Assembly: GCF_000786105.1 (NCBI RefSeq)
Contig: NZ_JTEV01000010.1
Coordinates: forward strand, 1 to 64,000
Length of the DNA stretch: 64,000 nucleotides
From: Bdellovibrio sp. ArHS
Lineage (GTDB): Bacteria > Bdellovibrionota > Bdellovibrionia > Bdellovibrionales > Bdellovibrionaceae
Direction of reading: 5' to 3'
Part shown: in pieces, positions 16,906 through 23,899 of the stretch
Numbering within the stretch: the first letter of the stretch is position 1
How the letters are laid out: every line of letters starts with the position of its first letter
Translations under genes and position numbers: made by a program
Notes under the pieces: generated by a model
The model's input: only the letters and a program-made list of their open reading frames with translations
What the model was told of the DNA's origin: nothing
Database searches by the model: none

Positions 16906-17471
16906 CGGATCTCCACAAACTTAACCGTGGGCCAGCTTTGCACGAAGGCACGGTGAGAAACGATGATTAAAGAACTCTGGGGATTCTTCGTTAAAAATTG
17001 CGCCAAAGCTTCTTCCAGAGTTTGAATCGAATCTTTATCGACATGGTTGAAGGGCTCATCCAAAACTAAAATTTTTGGATTTTTTGCGATAACGGCGGCC
17101 AATAGAACTTTCTGACGTTCACCACCACTGGCCGTGTTCCACTTTTTACTGAGGTCAAGTCCCTTAAGAACAGAAAGATCGCGCGCGGGTTCTGGAAGCA
17201 TGTCCTGCAAGGTCAAAGGCAAATGGAAATTCAAACTTCCTAGCTGCGGAAGATATTGGATTTCCTGTTCGGAAATAGAAAATTGAAAGCGTCCTTCATA
17301 GTGTTTGTGCAAGCCTAAGAGGGTCTTTAAAACAGAACTTTTTCCCGAGCCGTTGTCGCCGCGTAAGAAAAGCACGTCTCCCTCTTGAAGATCAAAATCC
17401 ACCGACGGAGAAAGAGAACTTCCTTCTCGGCTGAGCGCCTTTAAATTTCGAACTTCAAGAACTTTTCTCAT
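16902..17471 (-). CDS. znuC: Metal ABC transporter ATPase (ZnuC-like, short)
   Basis: A 189-residue ABC ATPase. Walker A is GDNGSGKSSVLK, Q-loop YLPQLG, signature ASGGERQKVLL, Walker B ILVLDEPFNHVD and H-loop VSHR, so all catalytic elements are present. It is about 50-60 residues shorter than E. coli ZnuC (251), lacking the C-terminal extension. Overlaps of 4 bp on both sides (ATGA) show tight translational coupling with ZnuA and ZnuB. Confidence 0.87.
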   Translation of the reverse strand: MRKVLEVRNLKALSREGSSLSPSVDFDLQEGDVLFLRGDNGSGKSSVLKTLLGLHKHYEGRFQFSISEQEIQYLPQLGSLNFHLPLTLQDMLPEPARDLSVLKGLDLSKKWNTASGGERQKVLLAAVIAKNPKILVLDEPFNHVDKDSIQTLEEALAQFLTKNPQSSLIIVSHRAFVQSWPTVKFVEIR

Positions 17472-18349
17472 GGAAGAGATTTTACCAACAATTTTTGCAG
17501 ACCTTCAATCGTCTTAGCTGCTGAACTGCCGGAAGTTTGCACGTACGACGGAACTGTCACCACGGGGATACCGGAAAGTTCCGTAAATCTTTCCAAAGCT
17601 TTGTGAGGTGCCGACGGCGTGGCAAATAAAATGGCAACATGGTTTTCTTTCGCAAGTTTTGCCACCTGGGCCAGGCGGGCCGCGGAAGGGGGGACTCCGG
17701 GTTTTTCTTCCAACGACCCCAAAGATTCAATGCCGTAGACATTGAAAAAATATGTGAACTCCTTGTGGTATTCCATGACCTTTATCTTTTTCACGGATTT
17801 TTGCAGCTCCGTCTGCAAATTAGTCATCGTTTTTTTAAATGAATCATAATTTTTCGAAAACTCTGTGGCTTTTGCGGGCTCTAGCGCCGAAAGAACACGC
17901 AGCACTTCAGCACCAGCTTCGATCAGTTTTGCCGGAGACAGATTAAAGTGTGGATTCCCTTGCGCGTGCACATCCCCCAGGGATCGGTTGATTACTCCCA
18001 CGGGAACATCCAGGGGTTTCACGGCGTTGCCTAAAACACAGAATCCTTTTCCACCTTGCTGTACTTGCGCATTTCCGGCTTTCTCAAGAACTTTGGGAAG
18101 CCAGCCGACTTCCAGGTCCAATCCCATCGAGCAAACAACGTCGGCTCGATTGACCTTAAGAATATAATCGGGACGAGCTTCTGCGTAGTGCGCATCTTCA
18201 CGGCCTGTCAGAAGAGATTGCGTTTCGACCTCGTTTCCGCCGATGGTTTGCACGACTTCGGCAATTTCAGGAAGTGTGGTAACGACTTTGATTTTTGCCA
18301 GCGAAATGGAAGCACAGAAGACGCCCATCGCAAAAATAAAACTTTTCAT
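17468..18349 (-). CDS. znuA: Periplasmic zinc/manganese-binding protein (ZnuA-like)
   Basis: A 293-residue cluster A-I solute-binding protein with a signal peptide (1-18). Family features are VVTTLPEIAEVVQTIGG, a metal-ligand His in REDAHYAEARPDY (H54), H134 in GNPHFNLSPA and H195 in MEYHKEFTYFFNVYG, followed by EKPGVPPSAARLA. These match the three-histidine set of zinc-specific ZnuA proteins, so zinc is the best guess. It lacks the internal His-rich loop of E. coli ZnuA; an unusually His-rich exported protein encoded first in the same operon could take that role. Confidence 0.87.
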   Translation of the reverse strand: MKSFIFAMGVFCASISLAKIKVVTTLPEIAEVVQTIGGNEVETQSLLTGREDAHYAEARPDYILKVNRADVVCSMGLDLEVGWLPKVLEKAGNAQVQQGGKGFCVLGNAVKPLDVPVGVINRSLGDVHAQGNPHFNLSPAKLIEAGAEVLRVLSALEPAKATEFSKNYDSFKKTMTNLQTELQKSVKKIKVMEYHKEFTYFFNVYGIESLGSLEEKPGVPPSAARLAQVAKLAKENHVAILFATPSAPHKALERFTELSGIPVVTVPSYVQTSGSSAAKTIEGLQKLLVKSLP

Positions 18350-18357
18350 AGAACCTC

Positions 18358-19416
18358 CTAGAATGAGTGGGCCGGGTGTGCCCCTAAGATCGAGACCAGT
18401 TGGAACTCAATGCGTTGGTTTAAATCATCGGATTCGCCTTTATAAGTCTGCACGTCATAGGTATAGGCCACGCGAAACCACGTGAATTCACTATGTCTGT
18501 AAGTCAATGTTGGCACCAAGCCGTACTCCAGGTTGTCCTGCTTTGAACCATCCGATTGGAAGGTGCGCGACAGTTCCGAAAACAAATCCACCCGCAGGCC
18601 TAAGAACAATCGTTCATTAAGGGACATTTGTGGAAAAATATAAGCGCCGACTTCCTCTTGGCGGTCCGCCTCGGGCGCCTTCAGATTGCGATACCAGATT
18701 TCAGATTGCAAAAGAAAGCGCAGAAGTTTGCCTTCCATCTTTTTGAAGACAAAATCCAAACCATAAAGCTGTGTTTGTACACCTTGGCCATCGGTGCGGC
18801 CTAAGTAGTTCATGCCCCATTGCAAAGCTCCGGTTTCGCCGAAGTCGACGAAGTTCACAGGATGCAGGTAATGAGTCGGTACGTGCGGTTTTTCTCCAGC
18901 GTCATGTGCATGTCCATAGGTGTAACCGTTGGTGACGCCTAAAGTGATATCCCAATAAGAGTCTGTTGGTAAAAGAGTGGAAAATTCGGCGCCCGTATCC
19001 GCCACACCTTCTTCATCGAAAAACTCTCTTTGCACGCGTGGTGCAGAGACGAAGGCCCAATCATGTTGATGAAACTGATTCAGACGTCCAACACCCAAGA
19101 AGAATTTTCCAAGTTTAAAGCGCGAGGAGGGGATCAATTTATTGGAAGAAACATAGGCCTCATGCACTTCAAAAACGAACTCGCCTTCTTCGTTGTGAGC
19201 GGCCGCATTTAAATTGGCGTCGAAAGTGGGATCTAAGGGTCCAAAGAAAGCCAGCTCGACCGCGCGGATATCGAGTTTATTGTCCTCGGATTGTTCAAAG
19301 TCAAACGGGGCAACAATATCAATGGCTGCGGCCGTTTGGATGTTTTGCAAAAGATTTTGGGCCATGGCTGAATAGCCCGAAATAAGAATAAGAAAACCGG
19401 GGATAAATCGTTTCAT
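18358..19416 (-). CDS. Outer-membrane beta-barrel protein of the zinc-uptake operon
   Basis: A 352-residue protein with a signal peptide (MKRFIPGFLILISGYSAMAQ). It has alternating beta-strand patterns (LGVTNGYTYGHA, FTWFRVAYTYDVQTY) and ends in a phenylalanine (LGAHPAHSF), the usual signal for insertion by the BAM machinery. It contains many histidines, including loops reading YGHAHDAGEKPHVPTHYLH. Located directly upstream of znuA and overlapping the lipoprotein gene by 4 bp, it probably serves as a metal-related porin; that function is inferred from operon context. Confidence 0.8.
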   Translation of the reverse strand: MKRFIPGFLILISGYSAMAQNLLQNIQTAAAIDIVAPFDFEQSEDNKLDIRAVELAFFGPLDPTFDANLNAAAHNEEGEFVFEVHEAYVSSNKLIPSSRFKLGKFFLGVGRLNQFHQHDWAFVSAPRVQREFFDEEGVADTGAEFSTLLPTDSYWDITLGVTNGYTYGHAHDAGEKPHVPTHYLHPVNFVDFGETGALQWGMNYLGRTDGQGVQTQLYGLDFVFKKMEGKLLRFLLQSEIWYRNLKAPEADRQEEVGAYIFPQMSLNERLFLGLRVDLFSELSRTFQSDGSKQDNLEYGLVPTLTYRHSEFTWFRVAYTYDVQTYKGESDDLNQRIEFQLVSILGAHPAHSF

Positions 19417-20027
19417 TCGTGTGCTTCCTGTGGCTCTGAAAGTAGAGCTTTTATAAGTCGGGCTTTATGAATTTTAAATCCCCAATTTCGGCCGAAGCCG
19501 TTGCCGGGGCTGTTATCATAATTCAAATCCAAGCTGTCTTCGGCTGAATTGTACAAAGTATTGCGGTGGTTGAGTGACGTTCTCTTCGGCCCTTCCCACA
19601 GCAAGATATGTCCGGGGCGCTCGTTATTATGAACGTCAAAAGTAAAGGTCAAAACCGCTGAAGCATCTAGACTTGCAAAAAGCACGGACCAATCTTGGGT
19701 GTGCCCTTGCGCGGAACTAAAGACTAAAAGCTTCGAACCTTGTCTTTGGAAAATAAATTCGATGCCATTTTTAAGAAGACTGTCCGCGAAGGTAAAGAAC
19801 GACAGAGTCCCGCCATCCTCGATAGAAAAACTCACCTCAAAGTTTGCCCCCGAGGCGACTGAAGAAACAGTGTCTGCCATGATTCCGGTGTCTTTAGAAA
19901 TCTCAAAATAAGCCTGGTCGCCAATTTTCTGCGCTTGTTGCTGCAGTTTTTCTTGGTCAGGATTGTGTCCGCCTCCGCAAGCCGACAACATCCCGAAAGT
20001 GCAAAATAGAAAAAGAATGCGCTTCAC
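19413..20027 (-). CDS. Predicted lipoprotein of the zinc-uptake operon
   Basis: A 204-residue lipoprotein. The GTG at 20027 follows AGGAG and gives MKRILFLFCTFGMLSACGGG with lipobox LSAC; the longer frame adds residues that overlap the upstream gene and lack signal character. The mature part is beta-rich (SFSIEDGGTLSFFTFADSLL, VLTFTFDVHNNERPGHILLWEG) and has no recognised family. It lies between the His-rich protein and the outer-membrane protein, so periplasmic or outer-membrane metal handling is likely but unproven. Confidence 0.78.
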   Translation of the reverse strand: MKRILFLFCTFGMLSACGGGHNPDQEKLQQQAQKIGDQAYFEISKDTGIMADTVSSVASGANFEVSFSIEDGGTLSFFTFADSLLKNGIEFIFQRQGSKLLVFSSAQGHTQDWSVLFASLDASAVLTFTFDVHNNERPGHILLWEGPKRTSLNHRNTLYNSAEDSLDLNYDNSPGNGFGRNWGFKIHKARLIKALLSEPQEAHE

Positions 20028-20035
20028 GGTTGCTC

Positions 20036-20620
20036 CTAAAAAGACGGTTCGTCGGGGCCCGCGTTGCGAGTGCGATGGCAATCGATTTCGCTGCCACTAT
20101 GAATGTGACACATAAAATAGGATTTTGACTCAACGCCATTGAGGACGGACGTTAACGCCACAGACATCTCCGAAGTCGCTTGCCACATTTTGATGGCCCG
20201 GAGGTTGTCTAAAGATGACACCTTTCTTTCAAAGATATCCAGAGAGGATGCTAAGGCTTCAAGAAAGGAATCGACGTTGAAGCTTAAAGAAGGAGCTGAC
20301 GAAGGCATAGAAGGCAATTCGGGGCCTTCGTGGCAGTGAGCTTCTTGCACATTGTCGTGAGTATGAAAATGGCAGTCATAAGAGGCCGACTTTACGGTGT
20401 TCTGCGCGACATAATAGATTTTTGCCGTCGCGTCCTCTTGCACACTTTCCGTTTGGAAGCTGTAAATCAATCCGATTCCAGAGGTCTCAAACATTTCCAG
20501 AGCGGCCGCCGTCGCCGCACCGACTTTGGAGCGATTAAGAATTCCTAAGTCCGTGGTGTGATCGTGAGCAAACACAAGGGGGGAGAATATAAGAATGATC
20601 GAGATTAGAAGCTTCTTCAT
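20036..20620 (-). CDS. Exported His/Cys-rich protein, putative periplasmic metal-binding protein
   Basis: The ATG at 20620 follows AAGGAG and opens a signal peptide (MKKLLISIILIFSPLVFA) cleaved before HDHTTD. The mature protein of about 176 residues holds two metal-ligand-like clusters: CHFHTHDNVQEAHCHE and CHIHSGSEIDCH. These His and Cys patterns, first position in the operon with ZnuABC homologues, and export suggest a zinc chaperone or sensor in the periplasm. No named family is recognised. The longest frame adds 57 upstream residues that overlap the divergent promoter region and is rejected. Confidence 0.8.
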   Translation of the reverse strand: MKKLLISIILIFSPLVFAHDHTTDLGILNRSKVGAATAAALEMFETSGIGLIYSFQTESVQEDATAKIYYVAQNTVKSASYDCHFHTHDNVQEAHCHEGPELPSMPSSAPSLSFNVDSFLEALASSLDIFERKVSSLDNLRAIKMWQATSEMSVALTSVLNGVESKSYFMCHIHSGSEIDCHRTRNAGPDEPSF

Positions 20621-20665
20621 TGGACTCCTTTGCTTTATAGGCGTTCTAGCACCCTGATTTTTTAG

Positions 20666-20682
20666 ATGCAAGTAATTTGCAT
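20666..20682. promoter_or_regulatory. Candidate operator dyad between the zinc operon and the RegBA-like operon
   Basis: ATGCAA (20666-20671) and TTGCAT (20677-20682) form a perfect 6-bp dyad with a 5-base spacer; a further AATGCAA follows at 20689. Two more dyads lie closer to the kinase gene: GCAAC/GTTGC at about 20693-20707 and GTTGCGGCAAC at about 20722-20732. The 137-bp divergent gap is the only place for both promoters. A Fur/Zur-type metal repressor site is possible, but the sequence does not match a consensus I can name with certainty. Confidence 0.45.
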
Positions 20683-20757
20683 TTAAAAAATGCAACGAAT
20701 GGTTGCGTAAGAGAGAGACTTGTTGCGGCAACGCCCTCTGTCCGCTATCTAAAGGCC

Positions 20758-21978
20758 ATGCCTGGGTTGATTCGTTTTCGCTGGATCGCAATATTTTGTC
20801 TTACGTTGGGGTTGATTCCTCTTATTCACTGGCACGTGCTTCAGAAACGGGACATTTTTTATTTTGTCGCTGTGCTGGCTTTACTTGCGACTTTCAATGT
20901 TGTGTCACAGGGTTTGTGGCCTCGTGAAGAACAGGCCCGCCAAAAACATACGTTGGTACATCTATGGGTGGACCTTTTGGCGGCGGCAGGTCTGCTTTTT
21001 GTGAGCGGTTCAGCGCAAAATCCGTTTGTCAGTATCTTGTGCATTCATTCTTTTCTGGGCGGGATGTTGTTACGACAGCGAGCCTCCTATCTTTTCGGAA
21101 TTTCCGTGTTGTTGCTCTTGGGGCTTTTACAACTAGAGACCTATCTGGATGCGAAGATCACTTTGGGGGCGGACCTCACGGATCTGTGGCTCAGCTTCCT
21201 TTCCCAATGGGTGCTCGTCACGGCCTCTTGGTTTGTCAGTCATTATTTCTCTGGCTTGTTGAAAAAGAATGAAATGCGCATTCGTCTTTTGCAGGATCGT
21301 CAGCATCAAGCAGATCGCCTGAAGTCTTTAGGCGCTTTAACGGCGGGATTTTCTCATCAATTGGCAACGCCCATGAACTCTTTGAAGTTACGGATGGAGC
21401 GGGGACTTAGAAAGCTTTCCGATCAGGAAGTGGCTGCGCGCGAAGAGCTGGAAAAGGCGAAAAGCTCTTTAGACGAATGCGTTCAGGTGTTCCAACACAT
21501 GGCTTCGGTTTTTTCCCAGTCGGCCGAGGCGGAACTTCAGACCGTCGAGATTCAGAAACTGTGTGAGGATCTTTTAAAAGTCTGGGAAAAAGAAAACAAC
21601 ACGATCACCGTTGAAAAACATTTTATGGCCGAGCCGTTGAATTGTCGTCTTCAGGTGTTGGCATTTTCGAACACCTTCTTTGACCTTTTGAATAACGCCG
21701 TCGAAGCATCTTCGGCAGGCTCGAAAATTTATGTTCGTCTTTTTAAATTGGATTCCTGGATTTATCTGGAAGTCACAGATTTGGGTGAAGGGCTTTCCGA
21801 AGAGACTCTTTCCCGACTTGGCGAGCCCTTTGTCACAACAAAAGTAGACGGCAACGGCTTGGGACTTTATTCTGCCTCTATGATGGCGCAAGCCGCAGGC
21901 GGTGAATTCAGAATCTTCAACAACACCTCGGGAAGAGGCGCAACGGCGGAAATTCGTCTTCCCCTAGAGGAGGCCTAA
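20758..21978 (+). CDS. RegB/PrrB-like redox-sensing histidine kinase
   Basis: A 406-residue membrane kinase with about five to six N-terminal hydrophobic segments (residues 8-165). Residues 84-90 read GSAQNPF, matching the GGxxNPF quinone-binding motif of RegB/PrrB/ActS kinases at the expected place between membrane helices. The HisKA motif is AGFSHQLATPMNSL with phospho-acceptor H200; RegB proteins have a very similar GxxHxLxTPL. The ATPase domain has NNAVEAS, DLGEGLSEE and GNGLGLYSA. The start at 20758 gives a membrane segment right after MPGLIRFRW; an in-frame ATG at 20677 lies within the dyad region. The stop abuts the regulator start. Confidence 0.85.
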   Translation: MPGLIRFRWIAIFCLTLGLIPLIHWHVLQKRDIFYFVAVLALLATFNVVSQGLWPREEQARQKHTLVHLWVDLLAAAGLLFVSGSAQNPFVSILCIHSFLGGMLLRQRASYLFGISVLLLLGLLQLETYLDAKITLGADLTDLWLSFLSQWVLVTASWFVSHYFSGLLKKNEMRIRLLQDRQHQADRLKSLGALTAGFSHQLATPMNSLKLRMERGLRKLSDQEVAAREELEKAKSSLDECVQVFQHMASVFSQSAEAELQTVEIQKLCEDLLKVWEKENNTITVEKHFMAEPLNCRLQVLAFSNTFFDLLNNAVEASSAGSKIYVRLFKLDSWIYLEVTDLGEGLSEETLSRLGEPFVTTKVDGNGLGLYSASMMAQAAGGEFRIFNNTSGRGATAEIRLPLEEA

Positions 21979-22503
21979 ATGGATATCAAAGGCAAAAAAC
22001 TTTTACTGATCGAGGATGATCGCAACCTTCGCGAAGTGCTCACGGAAGAACTTCAGGATCGTGGCATGACCGTCACGAGTTTTGCACATACGCCCTCTTT
22101 GGAAGAAATTCATGAGGCCGAGTGGGCCCTCTTGGATTTGCGCGTGGGTTCTGAAAATGGTCTAGAGTTTTTGAAGGGATTGAAGGAAAAATTCCCTCAA
22201 GCCAAAGTCATCATGATGAGCGGTTTCGGCAGTGTCGCCTCTGCCGTCAAAGCAATGCAATTGGGGGCGCACAGCTTTATCAGCAAACCCGTGACGCCGG
22301 ATATGATTATCAAAGCCTTTACCGATCAGAATATCGGTGAGGAAGTGCCGGAACAGGAAATTTCTTTGGCCCGCATGGAGCGCGAGTATATTGATTACGT
22401 TCTGCAAAGTTCTGATGGAAATATCACTCAGGCAGCAAAGAAGCTGGGTTTGCATCGCCAAAGTCTGCAAAGAAAGCTTCGCAAAAACATCCCGAATAAA
22501 TAA
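21979..22503 (+). CDS. RegA/PrrA-like response regulator with Fis-type HTH
   Basis: A 174-residue protein with a receiver domain (acidic pair E12-D13-D14, phospho-acceptor D53 in ALLDLRVGSENG, K103 in ISKPV). The C-terminal Fis/NtrC-like helix-turn-helix spans about 135-172 (YVLQSSDGNITQAAKKLGLH, then RQSLQRKLRK). This two-domain layout without an AAA+ module is typical of RegA/PrrA/ActR. The HTH reads NITQAAKKLGLHRQSLQRKL, very close to the RegA family. The ATG follows the kinase stop immediately, with AGGAGG overlapping that stop. A terminator follows. Confidence 0.88.
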   Translation: MDIKGKKLLLIEDDRNLREVLTEELQDRGMTVTSFAHTPSLEEIHEAEWALLDLRVGSENGLEFLKGLKEKFPQAKVIMMSGFGSVASAVKAMQLGAHSFISKPVTPDMIIKAFTDQNIGEEVPEQEISLARMEREYIDYVLQSSDGNITQAAKKLGLHRQSLQRKLRKNIPNK

Positions 22504-22508
22504 TAAAA

Positions 22509-22528
22509 AAGGCGCTAAACCGCGCCTT
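22509..22528. terminator. Bidirectional terminator between the regA-like gene and lspA
   Basis: Stem AAGGCGC (22509-22515) / GCGCCTT (22522-22528) with a 6-base loop. T-rich tracts follow in both directions (CCTTTTCTTTTT on plus, CCTTTTTTATTATT on minus). It overlaps the lspA stop codon. Confidence 0.85.
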
Positions 22529-23024
22529 CCTTTTCTTTTTCTTTCTTTTTATTTTCTATAAACATCAGAAGCAAGAGCAGTCCTACACCGCCGACAATAG
22601 CCATATCGGCGATATTGAAGGCTGGCCAGCTCCAGCGGTTGTAGATGTGGAAGTCCAAAAAGTCGATCACATAGCGGAAACGAATGCGATCAATGTAGTT
22701 TCCGATGGCGCCTCCGAAAATGCTTGAAAGAGCAAGAATCTGCTTGGTGTCTTCATCTTTCACGCCGCGAAGAATGCCCAGGATGATGATCAAAGCGATC
22801 GGTGGCATAGCCAAAAAGAAAATCTCGCGGAAGTCCGGATGGCTTTCTGCCAAAAATCCGAAAGCGGCCCCAAAGTTTCTAACGTAAGTGATGTTGAAGA
22901 AATTCGGAATCACAGAGATGGATTCACCCAGATGAAAGTGCGTGTGAACATAGACCTTAATAACTTGATCTAAAGCCACAAGAAAAGCAGAGATGAGTAC
23001 AAGCCAGATATATTTACGTTTCAT
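22515..23024 (-). CDS. lspA: Lipoprotein signal peptidase (signal peptidase II)
   Basis: Aspartic membrane protease that removes the signal peptide of diacylated prolipoproteins. Four membrane helices are visible. The family motifs are NFFNITYVRNFGAAFG, GNYIDRIRFRYVIDF with catalytic D121, and FNIADMAI with catalytic D140. The start at 23024 (MKRKYIWLVL) places the first helix at the N-terminus; no strong Shine-Dalgarno sequence is visible, and the longer frame adds 11 residues. Together with lgt at 13.8 kb it supplies lipoprotein maturation. Confidence 0.93.
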   Translation of the reverse strand: MKRKYIWLVLISAFLVALDQVIKVYVHTHFHLGESISVIPNFFNITYVRNFGAAFGFLAESHPDFREIFFLAMPPIALIIILGILRGVKDEDTKQILALSSIFGGAIGNYIDRIRFRYVIDFLDFHIYNRWSWPAFNIADMAIVGGVGLLLLLMFIENKKKEKEKEGAV

Positions 23025-23064
23025 GCAGGGGAGTATAGCGCAATTGTTGCGGACCAAGCAAAGA

Positions 23065-23613
23065 CTACTTAAGAAGCACCTTGGAACGGCTGTAACCGAC
23101 CTTTATCAACATACGAAGGGCTTCCAAGTCGGAACTCAAATTGAATTCATCTTTGACTTCCTGAATCATGCCTTGAGAGCAGGAATCCAAGAGACTCATT
23201 AAATCCGGCTGAAGAGTCGTCGCGGTGACGGTTTTCTCGGTATAAGAAACCTGAGTTTGTGTCGCTGTGGCCGCTGCCGGAGTTGGAACTACATGAACCT
23301 GTTGAACCTGCTGGACTTGCTGAACTGGCGTAACCACTTGTGACTGACGAGAAGTCATCGCGGGGCGAGAAGACGGACCGTCCAGTTCACCCATCATTCC
23401 TGCGAGGCTTTTTAGTTCATTTTTGAAGTTTTGAATGCTGGGGCGATCCAGGGCGTGGTCGCCATCGCGAGTGGCCTTCAGGTACAGGCTCACCAGAATA
23501 TCCGGAGTCGTTGCCATTTCCTTGATCGAAGAGTTTTGCACAGTCAGCCATTGATAGGCTTTTAGCAACGTCTCTTTCGTGTATGCCTGTGGTGGCAACG
23601 GGTTCATGGTCAT
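23065..23613 (-). CDS. Conserved-looking protein of unknown function
   Basis: A 182-residue soluble protein without signal peptide or membrane helix. The N-terminal about 75 residues are helical (YTKETLLKAYQWL, IQNFKNELKSLAGMMGELDG). The middle (about 85-125) is low-complexity, with VQQVQQVQQVHVV and TPAAATATQTQ, probably a flexible linker. The C-terminal about 50 residues (LMSLLDSCSQGMIQEVKDEF and LSSDLEALRMLIKVGYSRSK) form a compact helical segment. GGAGAACTTT lies upstream. I recognise no family. It sits 40 bp upstream of lspA in the same direction. Confidence 0.7.
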   Translation of the reverse strand: MTMNPLPPQAYTKETLLKAYQWLTVQNSSIKEMATTPDILVSLYLKATRDGDHALDRPSIQNFKNELKSLAGMMGELDGPSSRPAMTSRQSQVVTPVQQVQQVQQVHVVPTPAAATATQTQVSYTEKTVTATTLQPDLMSLLDSCSQGMIQEVKDEFNLSSDLEALRMLIKVGYSRSKVLLK

Positions 23614-23849
23614 CGATTAAAGTTCTCCGGCAGGTGAGGGACTGAAACTACAGAACCCATTACTGTGAGTCAATGTAGCTCACGACAAAATCCTAATATT
23701 TCTATGCTCAAAAAATATGCAAATCTAGATGCAGGGGGTGTCTTTCAATTACAAAACTAGAGGCATCGCGAAAAACGAAATGAAGGACGGAGGTTTTTCT
23801 TGATTTTTTCTTTTCAAGATCTGCTCTGCCCCCGTTAGAGCAAATAAAA

Positions 23850-23879
23850 AAGCCCACAAAGCTTTCACCTTGTGGGCTT
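23850..23879 (-). terminator. Terminator of the CHASE2-kinase/NtrC operon
   Basis: Perfect 10-bp stem AAGCCCACAA (23850-23859) / TTGTGGGCTT (23870-23879) with a 10-base loop; on the minus strand it is followed by TTTTTTATTTG. The rest of the 286-bp gap 23614-23899 has no convincing gene. Confidence 0.9.
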
Positions 23880-23899
23880 CTAAATTCTGTTAAATTCGT

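Noticed and set aside
23788-23838. TTG-initiated 12-codon frame behind a GGAGG near the lspA-side gap
   Set aside because: Too short, no neighbour dependence and no conserved motif; random occurrence is likely.
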